Positions 9,042 through 17,116 of a DNA stretch of 64,000 nucleotides are shown one piece after another. The DNA is taken from assembly GCF_021026315.1 (NCBI RefSeq), contig NZ_JAJNCX010000003.1, positions 310,001 through 374,000 of the forward strand, in the 5' to 3' direction. The first letter of the stretch is position 1; every line of letters begins with the position of its first letter. This DNA is from Rhizobium sp. C4. GTDB taxonomy: Bacteria; Pseudomonadota; Alphaproteobacteria; Rhizobiales; Rhizobiaceae. The notes beneath the pieces were generated by a model. That model was not told where the DNA came from. It searched no databases and saw only the letters and a list, made by a program, of their open reading frames with translations. The translations under genes and the position numbers were made by a program.

Positions 9042-9239
9042 TCATGAATGGGGCTTGCCGTTGGAGGTTGCGTGCTGCAGTTCTTCGTTGATCGCGTCCT
9101 GATGGTAGGACGAGCTGCAGTCAACGTAGTTCTTAATCCGATCGATATCCTGACTGCCGACGCCGCCTCGCAGAGCAAGGCGTTGCGACAGCGGGAACAT
9201 GTAGATCGTCGCAGACTTGCGATGATGCTCCGTATGCAT
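9042..9239 (-). CDS. gstI: GstI-like small protein (DUF2735), probable glnII translational inhibitor
   Basis: A 65-residue protein beginning MHTEHHRKSATIYMFP, which matches my memory of the rhizobial DUF2735 family (HRxSAxIYxFP near the N-terminus). In Rhizobium leguminosarum a protein of this size, encoded divergently from glnII, is known as GstI and reduces glutamine synthetase II synthesis at the translational level. The divergent position upstream of glnII is the same here. The ATG at 9237-9239 has GAAAGG about seven bases upstream; a longer frame upstream is AT-rich and lacks support. It ends before a hairpin terminator. Confidence 0.75.
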   Translation of the reverse strand: MHTEHHRKSATIYMFPLSQRLALRGGVGSQDIDRIKNYVDCSSSYHQDAINEELQHATSNGKPHS

Positions 9240-9688
9240 GTGTTGGCCTTTCACGGTTCGGTTGTGGGTATCACCCGGTCTATGAGGAGAATATAATCGA
9301 TCCTTCAGCGGAATGCACATGAAATATCCGAAAATTGCAAAAATAATAATCTTTTGCATAAAAAATAAGCACAACACTGTCATGGAAACGATTTTTAAAA
9401 CGGTGGCGAAATTTTAATCGCGGTTTTAGGTCGATTTTGCACTGTCCGGGCCATTCCCCTAAGCTGTTGAGAATCATCTGTTTCGCGCGCGCAACAGAAA
9501 AATCGCGCGTTTCAGCCGTCTTTGTTGCGCTGCAAAACCGAGATTTTTTGCCGATCGGGCGCGGGCGGCGTCAAAACTGGCACGGTCCATGCATGGTATT
9601 TGGCGGCCTTTGGCGGCGGCATGAAGCCGGCAGCCTGACCTGTAGCGGTTTCAAGACCGATCACATTTCAAGGATGAGAGAAACACAA
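9240..9688. other. gstI-glnII divergent regulatory region
   Basis: A 449-base region without a gene. The gstI side (9290-9420) is conspicuously AT-rich. The glnII side holds a sigma-54 promoter at 9578-9593. NtrC sites would be expected upstream; TTTTGCAC at 9435-9442 and the partly palindromic stretch near 9521-9537 are possible half-sites, not convincing on their own. The glnII 5' untranslated region is about 85 bases and would be the target for GstI action. Confidence 0.6.
9578..9593 (+). promoter_or_regulatory. sigma-54 promoter of glnII
   Basis: TGGCACGGTCCATGCA contains the invariant GG (9579-9580) and GC (9591-9592) separated by exactly ten bases, close to the consensus TGGCAC-N5-TTGCA. 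It lies about 95 bases before the glnII start. Sigma-54/NtrC control of glnII is established in rhizobia. Confidence 0.85.
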
Positions 9689-10723
9689 ATGACCAAGTTT
9701 AAGCTCGAGTATATCTGGCTCGATGGTTACAAGCCGGTTCCGAACCTGCGCGGCAAGACGCAGATCAAGGAATTCGACGAATTCCCGACGCTCGAACAGC
9801 TTCCGCTTTGGGGCTTTGACGGCTCCTCCACCCAGCAGGCTGAAGGTCACAGCTCCGACTGCGTTCTGAAGCCGGTCGCGATCTATCCGGATCCGGTCCG
9901 CACCAACGGTGCGCTCGTCATGTGCGAAGTCATGATGCCCGATGGCGTCACGCCGCATCCGTCGAACGCCCGCGCCACGATCCTCGACGACGAGGGCGCA
10001 TGGTTCGGCTTCGAACAGGAATATTTCTTCTACAAGGACGGCCGTCCGCTCGGCTTCCCGGAACAGGGCTACCCGGCTCCGCAGGGTCCGTACTACACCG
10101 GCGTCGGCTACAAGAACGTTGGTGACATCGCCCGCGAGATCGTCGAAGAGCACCTCGACATCTGCCTCGAAGCCGGCATCAACCACGAAGGCATCAACGC
10201 CGAAGTGGCCAAGGGCCAGTGGGAATTCCAGATCTTCGGCAAGGGCTCCAAGCGCGCCGCCGACGAAATCTGGATGGCTCGTTACCTGCTTGAGCGCGTT
10301 TGCGAAAAGTATGGCGTCGACGTCGAATATCATTGCAAGCCGCTCGGCGACACCGACTGGAACGGCTCGGGCATGCATTGCAACTTCTCCACCAAGTTCA
10401 TGCGCGAAGTTGGCGGCAAGGAGTATTTCGAAGCCCTGATGGCCCAGTTCGCAAAGAACTGGAAGGAACACATCGACGTTTACGGTCCGGACAACGACAA
10501 GCGCCTGACCGGCAAGCACGAAACGGCTCCGTGGAACAAGTTCTCCTACGGCGTTGCCGACCGTGGCGCCTCGATCCGCGTTCCGCACTCGTTCGTCAAG
10601 AACGACTACCGCGGCTACCTGGAAGACCGTCGCCCGAACTCGCAAGGGGACCCCTACCAGATCGCTTCGCGCGTTCTGCAGACCATTGCTGAAGTTCCGC
10701 TCAAGGCTTCCGCTGCAGCCTGA
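9689..10723 (+). CDS. glnII: type II glutamine synthetase (eukaryotic-like GSII)
   Basis: Joins ammonia and glutamate to make glutamine using ATP; octameric, heat-labile and not adenylylated. The 344 residues start MTKFKLEYIWLDGYKPVPN, as in rhizobial GlnII, and keep the catalytic segments WGFDGSST, WFGFEQEYFF, GINHEGINAEV, GSGMHCNFSTK, GKHETAPWNKFSYG and EDRRPNSQGDPY. An upstream in-frame ATG at 9674 has no spaced ribosome-binding site; GAGAG at 9676-9680 suits the ATG at 9689. Expression should be induced under nitrogen limitation through the sigma-54 promoter. A strong terminator follows. Confidence 0.97.
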   Translation: MTKFKLEYIWLDGYKPVPNLRGKTQIKEFDEFPTLEQLPLWGFDGSSTQQAEGHSSDCVLKPVAIYPDPVRTNGALVMCEVMMPDGVTPHPSNARATILDDEGAWFGFEQEYFFYKDGRPLGFPEQGYPAPQGPYYTGVGYKNVGDIAREIVEEHLDICLEAGINHEGINAEVAKGQWEFQIFGKGSKRAADEIWMARYLLERVCEKYGVDVEYHCKPLGDTDWNGSGMHCNFSTKFMREVGGKEYFEALMAQFAKNWKEHIDVYGPDNDKRLTGKHETAPWNKFSYGVADRGASIRVPHSFVKNDYRGYLEDRRPNSQGDPYQIASRVLQTIAEVPLKASAAA

Positions 10724-10758
10724 GACTTCAGTCCCTTCTCGTCATGAGGGGAACAATC

Positions 10759-10788
10759 AGCCGGGGCAGGCAACTGCTCCGGCTTTTT
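10759..10788 (+). terminator. rho-independent terminator of glnII
   Basis: AGCCGGGGCAG and CTGCTCCGGCT form an 11-bp stem with one mismatch around a GCAA loop. TTTTT follows at once. Confidence 0.92.
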
Positions 10789-10933
10789 CATGCCTGCCTT
10801 CCGGGTCCTGTCACGTCTCCGCGGGCGCCCGCCCATCGATCCATCACGCGCGCTGATGGCCCTGTCAGTGAAATTTGCTTACGCAGAACGACCGTTTGGC
10901 GTAGGAGGTTGAACGCACAACCGGAGACGAGGC

Positions 10934-11812
10934 ATGAGACCGCGCGAAATTCTTCTGGCGCTTTTCGTCGTCATCGCCTGGGGCGTCAATTTCGTGATCA
11001 TCCAGGTCGGGCTCGGCACGATGCCGCCGCTGCTGCTCGCGGCGCTCAGATTTGCCGTCGCCGCACTTCCGGCGATCTTCATTCCACGTCCCGCAGTGCC
11101 GTGGCCGCGCTTCATCTTCATCGGCCTGGTTCTCTTCACCGGCCAGTTCGGGCTTCTCTTCCTGGGCATGAAGGTCGGCATGCCGGCAGGGCTTGCCTCG
11201 GTCGTCATCCAGTCGCAGGCGTTCCTGACCGGTCCGATCGCAGCTGTTGTCCTTGGCGAAAGGGTGAGCCCGCGTCAGATGGGCGGCACGGCCATTGCCC
11301 TGATTGGCCTTGCTGCCATCGCGTCAACCGCCGGCGGGGGAGGGGTGACACTCGTCGGCCTGCTTCTGTGCCTCGGCGCCGCCCTTTGCTGGGCGATTGG
11401 CAACGTGGCGCTGCGCGGCGCGGGCAAGATCGACATGTTCGCCATGGTGACATGGCTCAGCATCATTCCGCCGCTGCCGCTGCTCGCCCTGTCGTTCCTG
11501 TTCGAGGGGCCTCAGGCGATCGAGGCGGCCGTCCTTCACATGGGCTGGGTCGGCATCGGCGCGGTTGCCTATATCGCCATCATCTCGACCAATATCGGCT
11601 ATGGCATCTGGGCCCATCTGCTGAAGCTTTATCCGGCAGCCCAGGTCGCGCCATTCTCGCTGCTGGTGCCCATCGTCGGCATCATTTCGGCGGCCCTGCT
11701 GCTTGGCGAACAGTTCGGGCCCGTCCGCCTTGCCGGCATGGTTCTCGTCTTCGCCGGTCTGATCGTCGCCGTCTTCCCGTTCGGCAGGTTCAGGTCGCGG
11801 ACCGCGGGCTAG
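10934..11812 (+). CDS. EamA-family (DMT superfamily) transporter
   Basis: A 292-residue inner-membrane exporter with ten predicted transmembrane helices in two repeated EamA halves. The N-terminus LLALFVVIAWGVNFVIIQVG and the repeat GLLLCLGAALCWAIGNVALR are typical. Family members export amino acids, including cysteine/O-acetylserine, or other metabolites; the substrate here is not evident. GAGACGAGGC precedes the ATG. It converges on the sugar-acid operon with only 37 bases between the stop codons. Confidence 0.88.
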   Translation: MRPREILLALFVVIAWGVNFVIIQVGLGTMPPLLLAALRFAVAALPAIFIPRPAVPWPRFIFIGLVLFTGQFGLLFLGMKVGMPAGLASVVIQSQAFLTGPIAAVVLGERVSPRQMGGTAIALIGLAAIASTAGGGGVTLVGLLLCLGAALCWAIGNVALRGAGKIDMFAMVTWLSIIPPLPLLALSFLFEGPQAIEAAVLHMGWVGIGAVAYIAIISTNIGYGIWAHLLKLYPAAQVAPFSLLVPIVGIISAALLLGEQFGPVRLAGMVLVFAGLIVAVFPFGRFRSRTAG

Positions 11813-11849
11813 GAGCGCCGCCTTCAGACGGCGCTCTGGCCGGTCGCTC

Positions 11850-12743
11850 TCAGTCCCACTTGAAGTCGGGCTCGAAGCGGCCGTTCACCTTGATGCCGAG
11901 ATCGAAGGTGAAACCTGCCTGCGGCTCGGAGGCGAGCCGGGCTTCGTCCATGCCTTCCGCAGCACTTGTGACCATCAGGCGGTCGGCGTTCTGGCCGATG
12001 AAGGCCGGGCAGGAGGTTTGCGGCGTCGGCAGCTTGTAGATCGCAAGCTTGCGGCCCGACGGGTCGAACTGGTGAACGCTGCCACCATCCCAATGCGCGC
12101 TCCAGACATTGCCGTCCGCATCGCAGACCGCACCATCGGCAGAGCCTTCTCCCTCGCGCTCGTCGGAAAACACGCGCGGCTCGCCGGCGGGCAGACCCGT
12201 CTTCGGATCGACGGCAACGCTCTTGATGATGTTCTCCATCGTGTCGACGAAATAGGCCGTTGCGCCATCCGGCGAGAAGCAGATGCTGTTCGGGATGGAA
12301 ATTCCCGAATAGAGCTTCGTCACCTTGCGGCCGGCCACATGGTAGATCGAGCCCGCGCCCTTGCGGCCTTCGCCGGTCTTGGTCATCGTACCGAACCACA
12401 GCGCACCGCTCTGGTGCACGCGCCCGTCGTTGGAGCGCATGTTCGGCTGGTCGGCCTCGATCTCGAGAACAAGTTCGGTCGCGCCCGTCTCGCGGTCGCG
12501 GATATAGATGCCGTTTTCGGAAACCAGCGCCTGACGCCGGTCATCGATGCGGGCCAGCACCGAGCACATGGCCGGCAGGCTGTGCACTTGCTTGGCTCCG
12601 GTGGACAGCTCCAGCTCGTGGAGTTCCCTGTCGACGATGTTGAACCAGTAGGCCGTATCGGTTGCCCGGTCATAGGCTGGACCTTCGCCAAGGTGAAGAT
12701 TGGTCTTGCAGAGGGCATGGCCCTTGAATTCGTGCGTTTTCAT
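11850..12743 (-). CDS. SMP-30/gluconolactonase family sugar lactonase
   Basis: A 297-residue six-bladed beta-propeller hydrolase. Metal-binding residues are seen in LGEGPAYD (Glu), ISIPNSICFSPDG (Asn) and DGAVCDADGNVW (Asp); RSNDGRVHQSGALWFGTM is the substrate-side motif. It should open a sugar acid lactone. Last gene of an operon with an SDR dehydrogenase, dgoK and dgoA; its start overlaps the dgoA stop by four bases. The context suggests D-galactono-lactone as substrate, made by the dehydrogenase and opened here. Galactonate dehydratase is not in the window. Confidence 0.88.
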   Translation of the reverse strand: MKTHEFKGHALCKTNLHLGEGPAYDRATDTAYWFNIVDRELHELELSTGAKQVHSLPAMCSVLARIDDRRQALVSENGIYIRDRETGATELVLEIEADQPNMRSNDGRVHQSGALWFGTMTKTGEGRKGAGSIYHVAGRKVTKLYSGISIPNSICFSPDGATAYFVDTMENIIKSVAVDPKTGLPAGEPRVFSDEREGEGSADGAVCDADGNVWSAHWDGGSVHQFDPSGRKLAIYKLPTPQTSCPAFIGQNADRLMVTSAAEGMDEARLASEPQAGFTFDLGIKVNGRFEPDFKWD

Positions 12744-13384
12744 GCGTTGGACGCTCCAAAGACGGCATCATAGGCGGCAATCGTCGCGCGGGCGCGCAAT
12801 TGCACTTCCTGCGCCTTCATGCCGGGCTTGTAGATGCTGGAGCCGAGGCCGAAGGCCTTGATGCCCACCTTGGCATATTCGCCGAAGTTCTTGTCGGAGA
12901 CACCGCCAACGGCCGCAATCATCAGGTCGGCAGGCAGCACCGCCCGGATCGCGTTGATACCGTCGGGGCCAAGAACCGAGGCCGGGAAAAACTTGAGGCC
13001 CGTCGCGCCTGCGCGCGCAGCGGCGAGCGCTTCCGTTGCGGTAAAGACGCCCGGCAGCGTGACCATGCCGAGATCGACGGCGCGCGTCAGCACCGGAACG
13101 TCGACATTGGGGCTGACGAAGAGACGTCCGCCGGCATCATGCAGCTGGTTGACATCGCCCACCGTCAGGATGGTTCCGGCGCCGATGAGCGCGGAGGACG
13201 GCGCATGGCGTGCCGCGATCTCGATCGACTTGAACGGCTCCGGCGAGTTCAGCGGAATTTCGATGGCCTCGAAGCCTTCATCGAGAAGGACGCCGACAAT
13301 GTCCTGCGCCTCCTCGGGCTTCAGGCCGCGCAGGATGGCGACCAGCGGATAGCGGATCGGCGGAAACGGAACCGGGACGGGCAT
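12740..13384 (-). CDS. dgoA: 2-dehydro-3-deoxy-6-phosphogalactonate aldolase
   Basis: Class I aldolase that splits KDPGal into pyruvate and glyceraldehyde 3-phosphate. 214 residues, usual length. Seen: PLVAILRGLKPEEA, the catalytic Glu in AIEIPLNSPEP, GAGTILTV, and the Schiff-base Lys in GLKFFPAS. The C-terminal AVGGVSDKN / AFGLGSSIYKPG phosphate-binding part is typical of DgoA rather than Eda. The ATG is preceded by AGGAGTGAAGG. It lies 33 bases after dgoK and overlaps the lactonase gene, so all are translated from one message. Confidence 0.93.
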   Translation of the reverse strand: MPVPVPFPPIRYPLVAILRGLKPEEAQDIVGVLLDEGFEAIEIPLNSPEPFKSIEIAARHAPSSALIGAGTILTVGDVNQLHDAGGRLFVSPNVDVPVLTRAVDLGMVTLPGVFTATEALAAARAGATGLKFFPASVLGPDGINAIRAVLPADLMIAAVGGVSDKNFGEYAKVGIKAFGLGSSIYKPGMKAQEVQLRARATIAAYDAVFGASNA

Positions 13385-13417
13385 GTGCCTTCACTCCTAG
13401 AATTTCAGATGAGATGT

Positions 13418-14323
13418 TCAGGACCAGATTTGACGGGCGGCTGTCGACAGCCCCTTGCGGACGGCGTCATCGGCATCAATGCTTTCAAAAGCGATATCGA
13501 TCGTCTTGAAGGCGCTTTCATACAATGCGCGCATCGCGCCGGAGGCGACAAGTCGGACTTTGTGCCGGTTGTCGCTGCCTGTCGCGCCACCGATTTCCGC
13601 GCCGATCAGCGTGCCGGAAATGTGGGCAAGCGCCGCTGCCGGCGTTGCACCGTTCAGAAGCTGGCCGGAACGGGCGGCAAACAGCTGGCTGGTGATCCGG
13701 CCCGGCTGGGCAAAGGCTGCGCGCACGGCATCCTTGAACGACGGACTGTCGGCGCCTTCAGGCACCGTCCTGTCGGGGGCGGCAAGAATCGTGTGCTTGC
13801 TGATCGCGTCATAGAGTTCGCCGGTCATGTAGGTCGAGAAACTCTCCACCCGACCCTGGTCGATCGTCACCCATTTGGAATGCGTGCCCGGCATGCAGAC
13901 CAGCGAGCGCTCGGTCAGCGCGCTGGCGGCGCCTAGCAGCTGCGTCTCCTCGCCGCGCATGACGTCCGGACGGCCGGCGAAACGCTGGCAGAGGCCGGGC
14001 AGGATGCGAATGTCGCGCTTGATGCCGGGGGCGGCAATGGCGCCCTGGCTGATCGCGGTCAGCTCCGCCGGTGTCTCCACATAGCCGGCTTCGGCCCATC
14101 CGCCACGCGCGCCGGCCATGCCGCAGATGAGAATGGGTCTGTCCGCCGGTGCTTTCGCGGCCTTCAGATGCCTCAGGAGGACGTTGGCGAAACCCTCGCG
14201 GGCCGCAAACAGCATGCCGTCGCCACCGCGGCTTTCGGAAAGCACGTTGGCGTCGTGGTCGAGAACCCAAAGCCGGAAGGAGGATGTCCCCCAGTCGACA
14301 GCAATCAGGGCAGGTTCAGTCAT
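13418..14323 (-). CDS. dgoK: 2-dehydro-3-deoxygalactonokinase
   Basis: Phosphorylates 2-dehydro-3-deoxy-D-galactonate for the following aldolase (DeLey-Doudoroff pathway). 301 residues starting MTEPALIAVDWGTSSFRLW, the phosphate-1 motif of the sugar kinase/actin fold. MAGARGGWAEAGYVETPA and VCMPGTHSKWV are family motifs. The start overlaps the stop codon of the upstream SDR gene by one base (TGATG). A longer in-frame opening upstream would overlap the SDR gene and lacks a ribosome-binding site. Confidence 0.93.
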   Translation of the reverse strand: MTEPALIAVDWGTSSFRLWVLDHDANVLSESRGGDGMLFAAREGFANVLLRHLKAAKAPADRPILICGMAGARGGWAEAGYVETPAELTAISQGAIAAPGIKRDIRILPGLCQRFAGRPDVMRGEETQLLGAASALTERSLVCMPGTHSKWVTIDQGRVESFSTYMTGELYDAISKHTILAAPDRTVPEGADSPSFKDAVRAAFAQPGRITSQLFAARSGQLLNGATPAAALAHISGTLIGAEIGGATGSDNRHKVRLVASGAMRALYESAFKTIDIAFESIDADDAVRKGLSTAARQIWS

Positions 14324-15093
14324 CAAAAAACGCCTCCGTCGACGATGATGGATTGCGCCGTCATCGCAGCCGATTGCGACGAGGCGAGGAAAAGGCAGGG
14401 GCCGACCATGTCGATCGCTTCGAGCGGCCGCTTCAGGCATTGCCGGTCGGCGACGAAACGGGCGACGCCCTCATCGGTCAGCCAGAGCTTCTTCTGCCGC
14501 TCGGTCACCACCATGCCCGGCAGGACCGCGTTGACGCGGATGCCCGAAGGGCCGAAGCGGCCGGCGAGCGTCTTGGTCAGCCCGATGATCCCGGCCTTGG
14601 CTGCGCCATAGGCCGGCAGATCGCCCATGTTGAGCAGGTAGGCAATCGAGGAGAAGTTGACGATCGCGGCGCCCGACGCCTTTTCGAGATAGGGCACCGC
14701 AGCCTGCGTCACGAACATCAGCGGCTTGAGATTGACCGCCTGGCTCGCATCCCATTCCGCTTCGCTGATGGTCGCCGGATCGTGACGGTCGTCGCGCGCT
14801 GCATTGTTGACGAGGATCTTGATCCCGCCCAGCAGTTCGGCGGCCCGGCGCACGGCCGCCTGCGCTTCGGATACGCGCGACAGATCGGCCTGAATGAACT
14901 GCGGGACATGCGCTGCATCCTCAAGCGAACGCACCAGCGCAGCCCCTGCCGCGTCGTCGATATCGATAAAGGCGGTGCGCGCACCCTGGCGGGCAAAGCC
15001 GGCAACAAGGCTCGCGCCGATGCCGCTTGCGCCCCCGGTGACGAGAACCGGCGCATCCCGCAAGCAGGCATATTCCACGGAGACCGGCTGCAT
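14323..15093 (-). CDS. SDR-family oxidoreductase, probable sugar dehydrogenase
   Basis: A 256-residue classical short-chain dehydrogenase: TGGASGIG for NAD(P), an acidic residue after beta-2 (FIDIDD) favouring NAD, NNAA, catalytic Ser in NFSSIAY and the YGAAK catalytic Tyr/Lys, and a C-terminal QSIIVDGG. First gene of the dgoK-dgoA-lactonase operon, so it is likely an aldose 1-dehydrogenase (D-galactose or a similar sugar) feeding the lactonase; this is inference from context. The ATG at 15091-15093 follows GGGAGGATGG, a strong ribosome-binding site. Two palindromes lie just upstream. Confidence 0.85.
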   Translation of the reverse strand: MQPVSVEYACLRDAPVLVTGGASGIGASLVAGFARQGARTAFIDIDDAAGAALVRSLEDAAHVPQFIQADLSRVSEAQAAVRRAAELLGGIKILVNNAARDDRHDPATISEAEWDASQAVNLKPLMFVTQAAVPYLEKASGAAIVNFSSIAYLLNMGDLPAYGAAKAGIIGLTKTLAGRFGPSGIRVNAVLPGMVVTERQKKLWLTDEGVARFVADRQCLKRPLEAIDMVGPCLFLASSQSAAMTAQSIIVDGGVF

Positions 15094-15152
15094 CCATCCT
15101 CCCAGATCCGCGTCCTGGTCACGACGTGGCAGGGCGTGACAGCGCGGCTGTT

Positions 15153-15190
15153 GTTCCATTATTTGGAACTATGTTTGACTATTCGGAATA
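15153..15190. promoter_or_regulatory. paired palindromes, probable IclR-family operators
   Basis: GTTCCA-TTATT-TGGAAC at 15153-15169 is a perfect inverted repeat. TATTC-G-GAATA at 15180-15190 is a second, weaker one, with centres 24 bases apart. Both lie between the divergent SDR operon and the IclR gene, the usual place for IclR self- and target-regulation. Confidence 0.7.
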
Positions 15191-15248
15191 ATCGGGCTTA
15201 TCCTGATTGTCGTCAAGTCATTTTGAATTCCCTTGCGAGGCAGAAGCC

Positions 15249-16028
15249 GTGGGCGCACACGATACCGGAACCCTGGGCAAGGCCATGGCCATCCTTGATG
15301 TGGTGGCGCGCTCCCCGTCGCCGATGCGCTTCTCCGATCTTCTGGCCGCCACGGGAGAGCCGCGGGGCACGCTTCACCGGCGGCTGCATCAGATGCTGGA
15401 GGAAGGCCTGCTGGAAACCGGCAGCGACGGACGCTACAGTCTGGGCTTGAGGCTCATGCAGTTTGCCTCCGTCGCATGGGCACGCAATGATCTCAGGACC
15501 ATCGTCCGACCGCATCTCGAGGCCTTGCGCGAGAAGGTCGGCGAAACGGTGCATTTCGGGGTGCTCAATGGTGTCGAGATCGCCTATCTCGACAAGGTCG
15601 AGGCCCTGCAGAATGTCCGCATGCATTCCCGCGTCGGCGCAGTTTCGCCGGTCTATTGCACGGGGATCGGAAAGGCGGCGCTGGCGCTCCTCGACGACCG
15701 TATTTTAGCAGAATTGCTGCCTAACATAAGCTTCAGGCAATTTACGCAGACAACAATAAGGGACGGTGATCAATTGCTTGCGGCTGTGAGGAGCGTGCGT
15801 CAACAAGGTGTGGCCTACGATCTTGAAGAGCACGAGCCGGGAATTTGCTGTATTGCTGTCGGAATAGCAGCTGGAGAAAAGGCCTGCGGGGTTTCCATCA
15901 CCGCGCCGGCCTATCGGGCTGACAGGCAGCGCCTTGATTCGTGGCGCGAAGACCTGGTCGATGCGGCAAGACGAATCGAGCTTGAATTGTTTGCGCGACT
16001 GGGTCCCGGGGGGCGATCCGTTGCGTAG
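15249..16028 (+). CDS. IclR-family transcriptional regulator
   Basis: About 259 residues. The N-terminal winged helix-turn-helix (about 5-65) includes LGKAMAILDVVARSPSPMRF and GEPRGTLHRRLHQMLEEGLL. The C-terminal IclR effector domain (about 80-250) includes VHFGVLNGVEIAYLDKVE and SPVYCTGIGKAALA. GTG 15249 with GCGAGG about eight bases upstream is the best start; the in-frame TTG at 15207 is weaker. It is divergent from the SDR-dgoK-dgoA-lactonase operon and probably controls it through the palindromes between. Codons around 15700-15870 are noticeably AT-richer than the flanks. Confidence 0.9.
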   Translation: MGAHDTGTLGKAMAILDVVARSPSPMRFSDLLAATGEPRGTLHRRLHQMLEEGLLETGSDGRYSLGLRLMQFASVAWARNDLRTIVRPHLEALREKVGETVHFGVLNGVEIAYLDKVEALQNVRMHSRVGAVSPVYCTGIGKAALALLDDRILAELLPNISFRQFTQTTIRDGDQLLAAVRSVRQQGVAYDLEEHEPGICCIAVGIAAGEKACGVSITAPAYRADRQRLDSWREDLVDAARRIELELFARLGPGGRSVA

Positions 16029-16220
16029 CGTCGGGGATGCAATAAGAGAACAACATGAAAGTGTGGTTCATCGTAAGGTCGGATGACTTTGGATTGAACT
16101 CGACAACGAATTGGCTTGAGTCAAGTTTATGATGTGCTAATTCAGAAATTGATCGATTGACTTTCTCTATCGTATTGATGTCGATGGTCGCTCTGATTTG
16201 CGTAATGTTCATCTTTGCGG

Positions 16221-17006
16221 ATGATGAGCCCAGTGAAAGGTATTGTCTTGCGGCAAGCATTGTTCACAGAGCGAGATATCGCTGAATTGTGGAAGGCAGG
16301 CGCCAGGTTTGAGCTGGAGTTCTCAGAGCTGAGAACCCAGTTCGATGTGTTTCGCGCACTCAAGCGTGTGACGGCCGACTTCGGCTGGCGTGCTTTCATG
16401 GTCATGCGGATGCCGCGCGATCTTGAAGACATCACGCTTTCGGCGCTCTCCATCATCTGTAGCTGGCCGGCGGAACTGGTCAACCGTTATGATGAGCTCG
16501 GTCTGCTGAAGCGCAGCCCGATCCTGGCGCGTCTGCGCAAATCGGTCACGCCGTTTCGCTTCGACATGACGACAATCCCCGAGGCCGAGATGCAGGGGGC
16601 CGTCGGATCGGCTGTCGCGCTGTTCGGCAGCTTCAACATGTCGAGGGGCCTCTATCTGCCCGTTCATGACGTGCTGGGCAATCGCGCGGCGGTCATGCTG
16701 TCGGGCGACCGCGAACCCGCGGAAATCAACGAAATGCTGCAACTTTCGATGATCGCGACGCTTCTCTATGAACGCATCTCGCAGCTTCAATATGCCGACG
16801 AGAAGCCGACGGAAGAGCTGAGCGAACGCGAAGTCGAATGCCTCATCCTTACCTCGGCCGGGCGCACAAGCGCAGAAATCTCGGAAATCCTGGGTGTCTC
16901 CGAACACTCGGTGAACCACTACCTCAACCGGGCCGCCAAGAAGCTGGGAACATCCAACCGCACCCAGGCCGTGGCGAAAGCCCTGAGGATCGGCCTGATC
17001 CGCTGA
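16221..17006 (+). CDS. LuxR-family regulator with an autoinducer-binding-like domain
   Basis: About 261 residues. The N-terminal part (roughly 30-170) has the look of the LuxR autoinducer-binding fold with GWRAFMVMRMP and NMSRGLYLPVHD. The C-terminal GerE helix-turn-helix (about 195-260) reads LSEREVECLILTSAGRTSAE and ILGVSEHSVNHYLNRAAKKL. No LuxI-type synthase is in the window, so it would be an orphan (solo) regulator; ligand unknown. The start is uncertain: ATG 16221, ATG 16224 and GTG 16233 are in frame and none has a good ribosome-binding site. Confidence 0.8.
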   Translation: MMSPVKGIVLRQALFTERDIAELWKAGARFELEFSELRTQFDVFRALKRVTADFGWRAFMVMRMPRDLEDITLSALSIICSWPAELVNRYDELGLLKRSPILARLRKSVTPFRFDMTTIPEAEMQGAVGSAVALFGSFNMSRGLYLPVHDVLGNRAAVMLSGDREPAEINEMLQLSMIATLLYERISQLQYADEKPTEELSEREVECLILTSAGRTSAEISEILGVSEHSVNHYLNRAAKKLGTSNRTQAVAKALRIGLIR

Positions 17007-17061
17007 GGCGCTTCCGCATCAGATTTACGTGGATATTGTTGGGCCGCTTGCGCTAATGACA

Positions 17062-17090
17062 TTGGTAGGTTTCCATGCGGCGCTTATATA
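17062..17090 (+). promoter_or_regulatory. candidate sigma-70 promoter for the GT2 gene
   Basis: TTGGTA (17062-17067) and TATATA (17085-17090) are separated by 17 bases and lie 27 bases before the start codon. Confidence 0.55.
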
Positions 17091-17116
17091 GGGCGCCGTA
17101 ATCATCGGAAGGCGCC

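Noticed and set aside
10789-10933. Possible guanidine-type riboswitch ahead of the EamA transporter
   Set aside because: No pair of small hairpins with ACGR loops is present; only a weak CTTACGC/GCGTAGG repeat.
16115-16125. CTTGA-G-TCAAG as a lux-box for the LuxR-type regulator
   Set aside because: Only 11 bases and unlike the usual 18-20 bp lux box. The motif is too short to support a claim.
15898-16260. 120-codon minus-strand frame across the IclR end and the gap before the LuxR gene
   Set aside because: Half of it overlaps the IclR gene; the unique part has no family resemblance or good ribosome-binding site.
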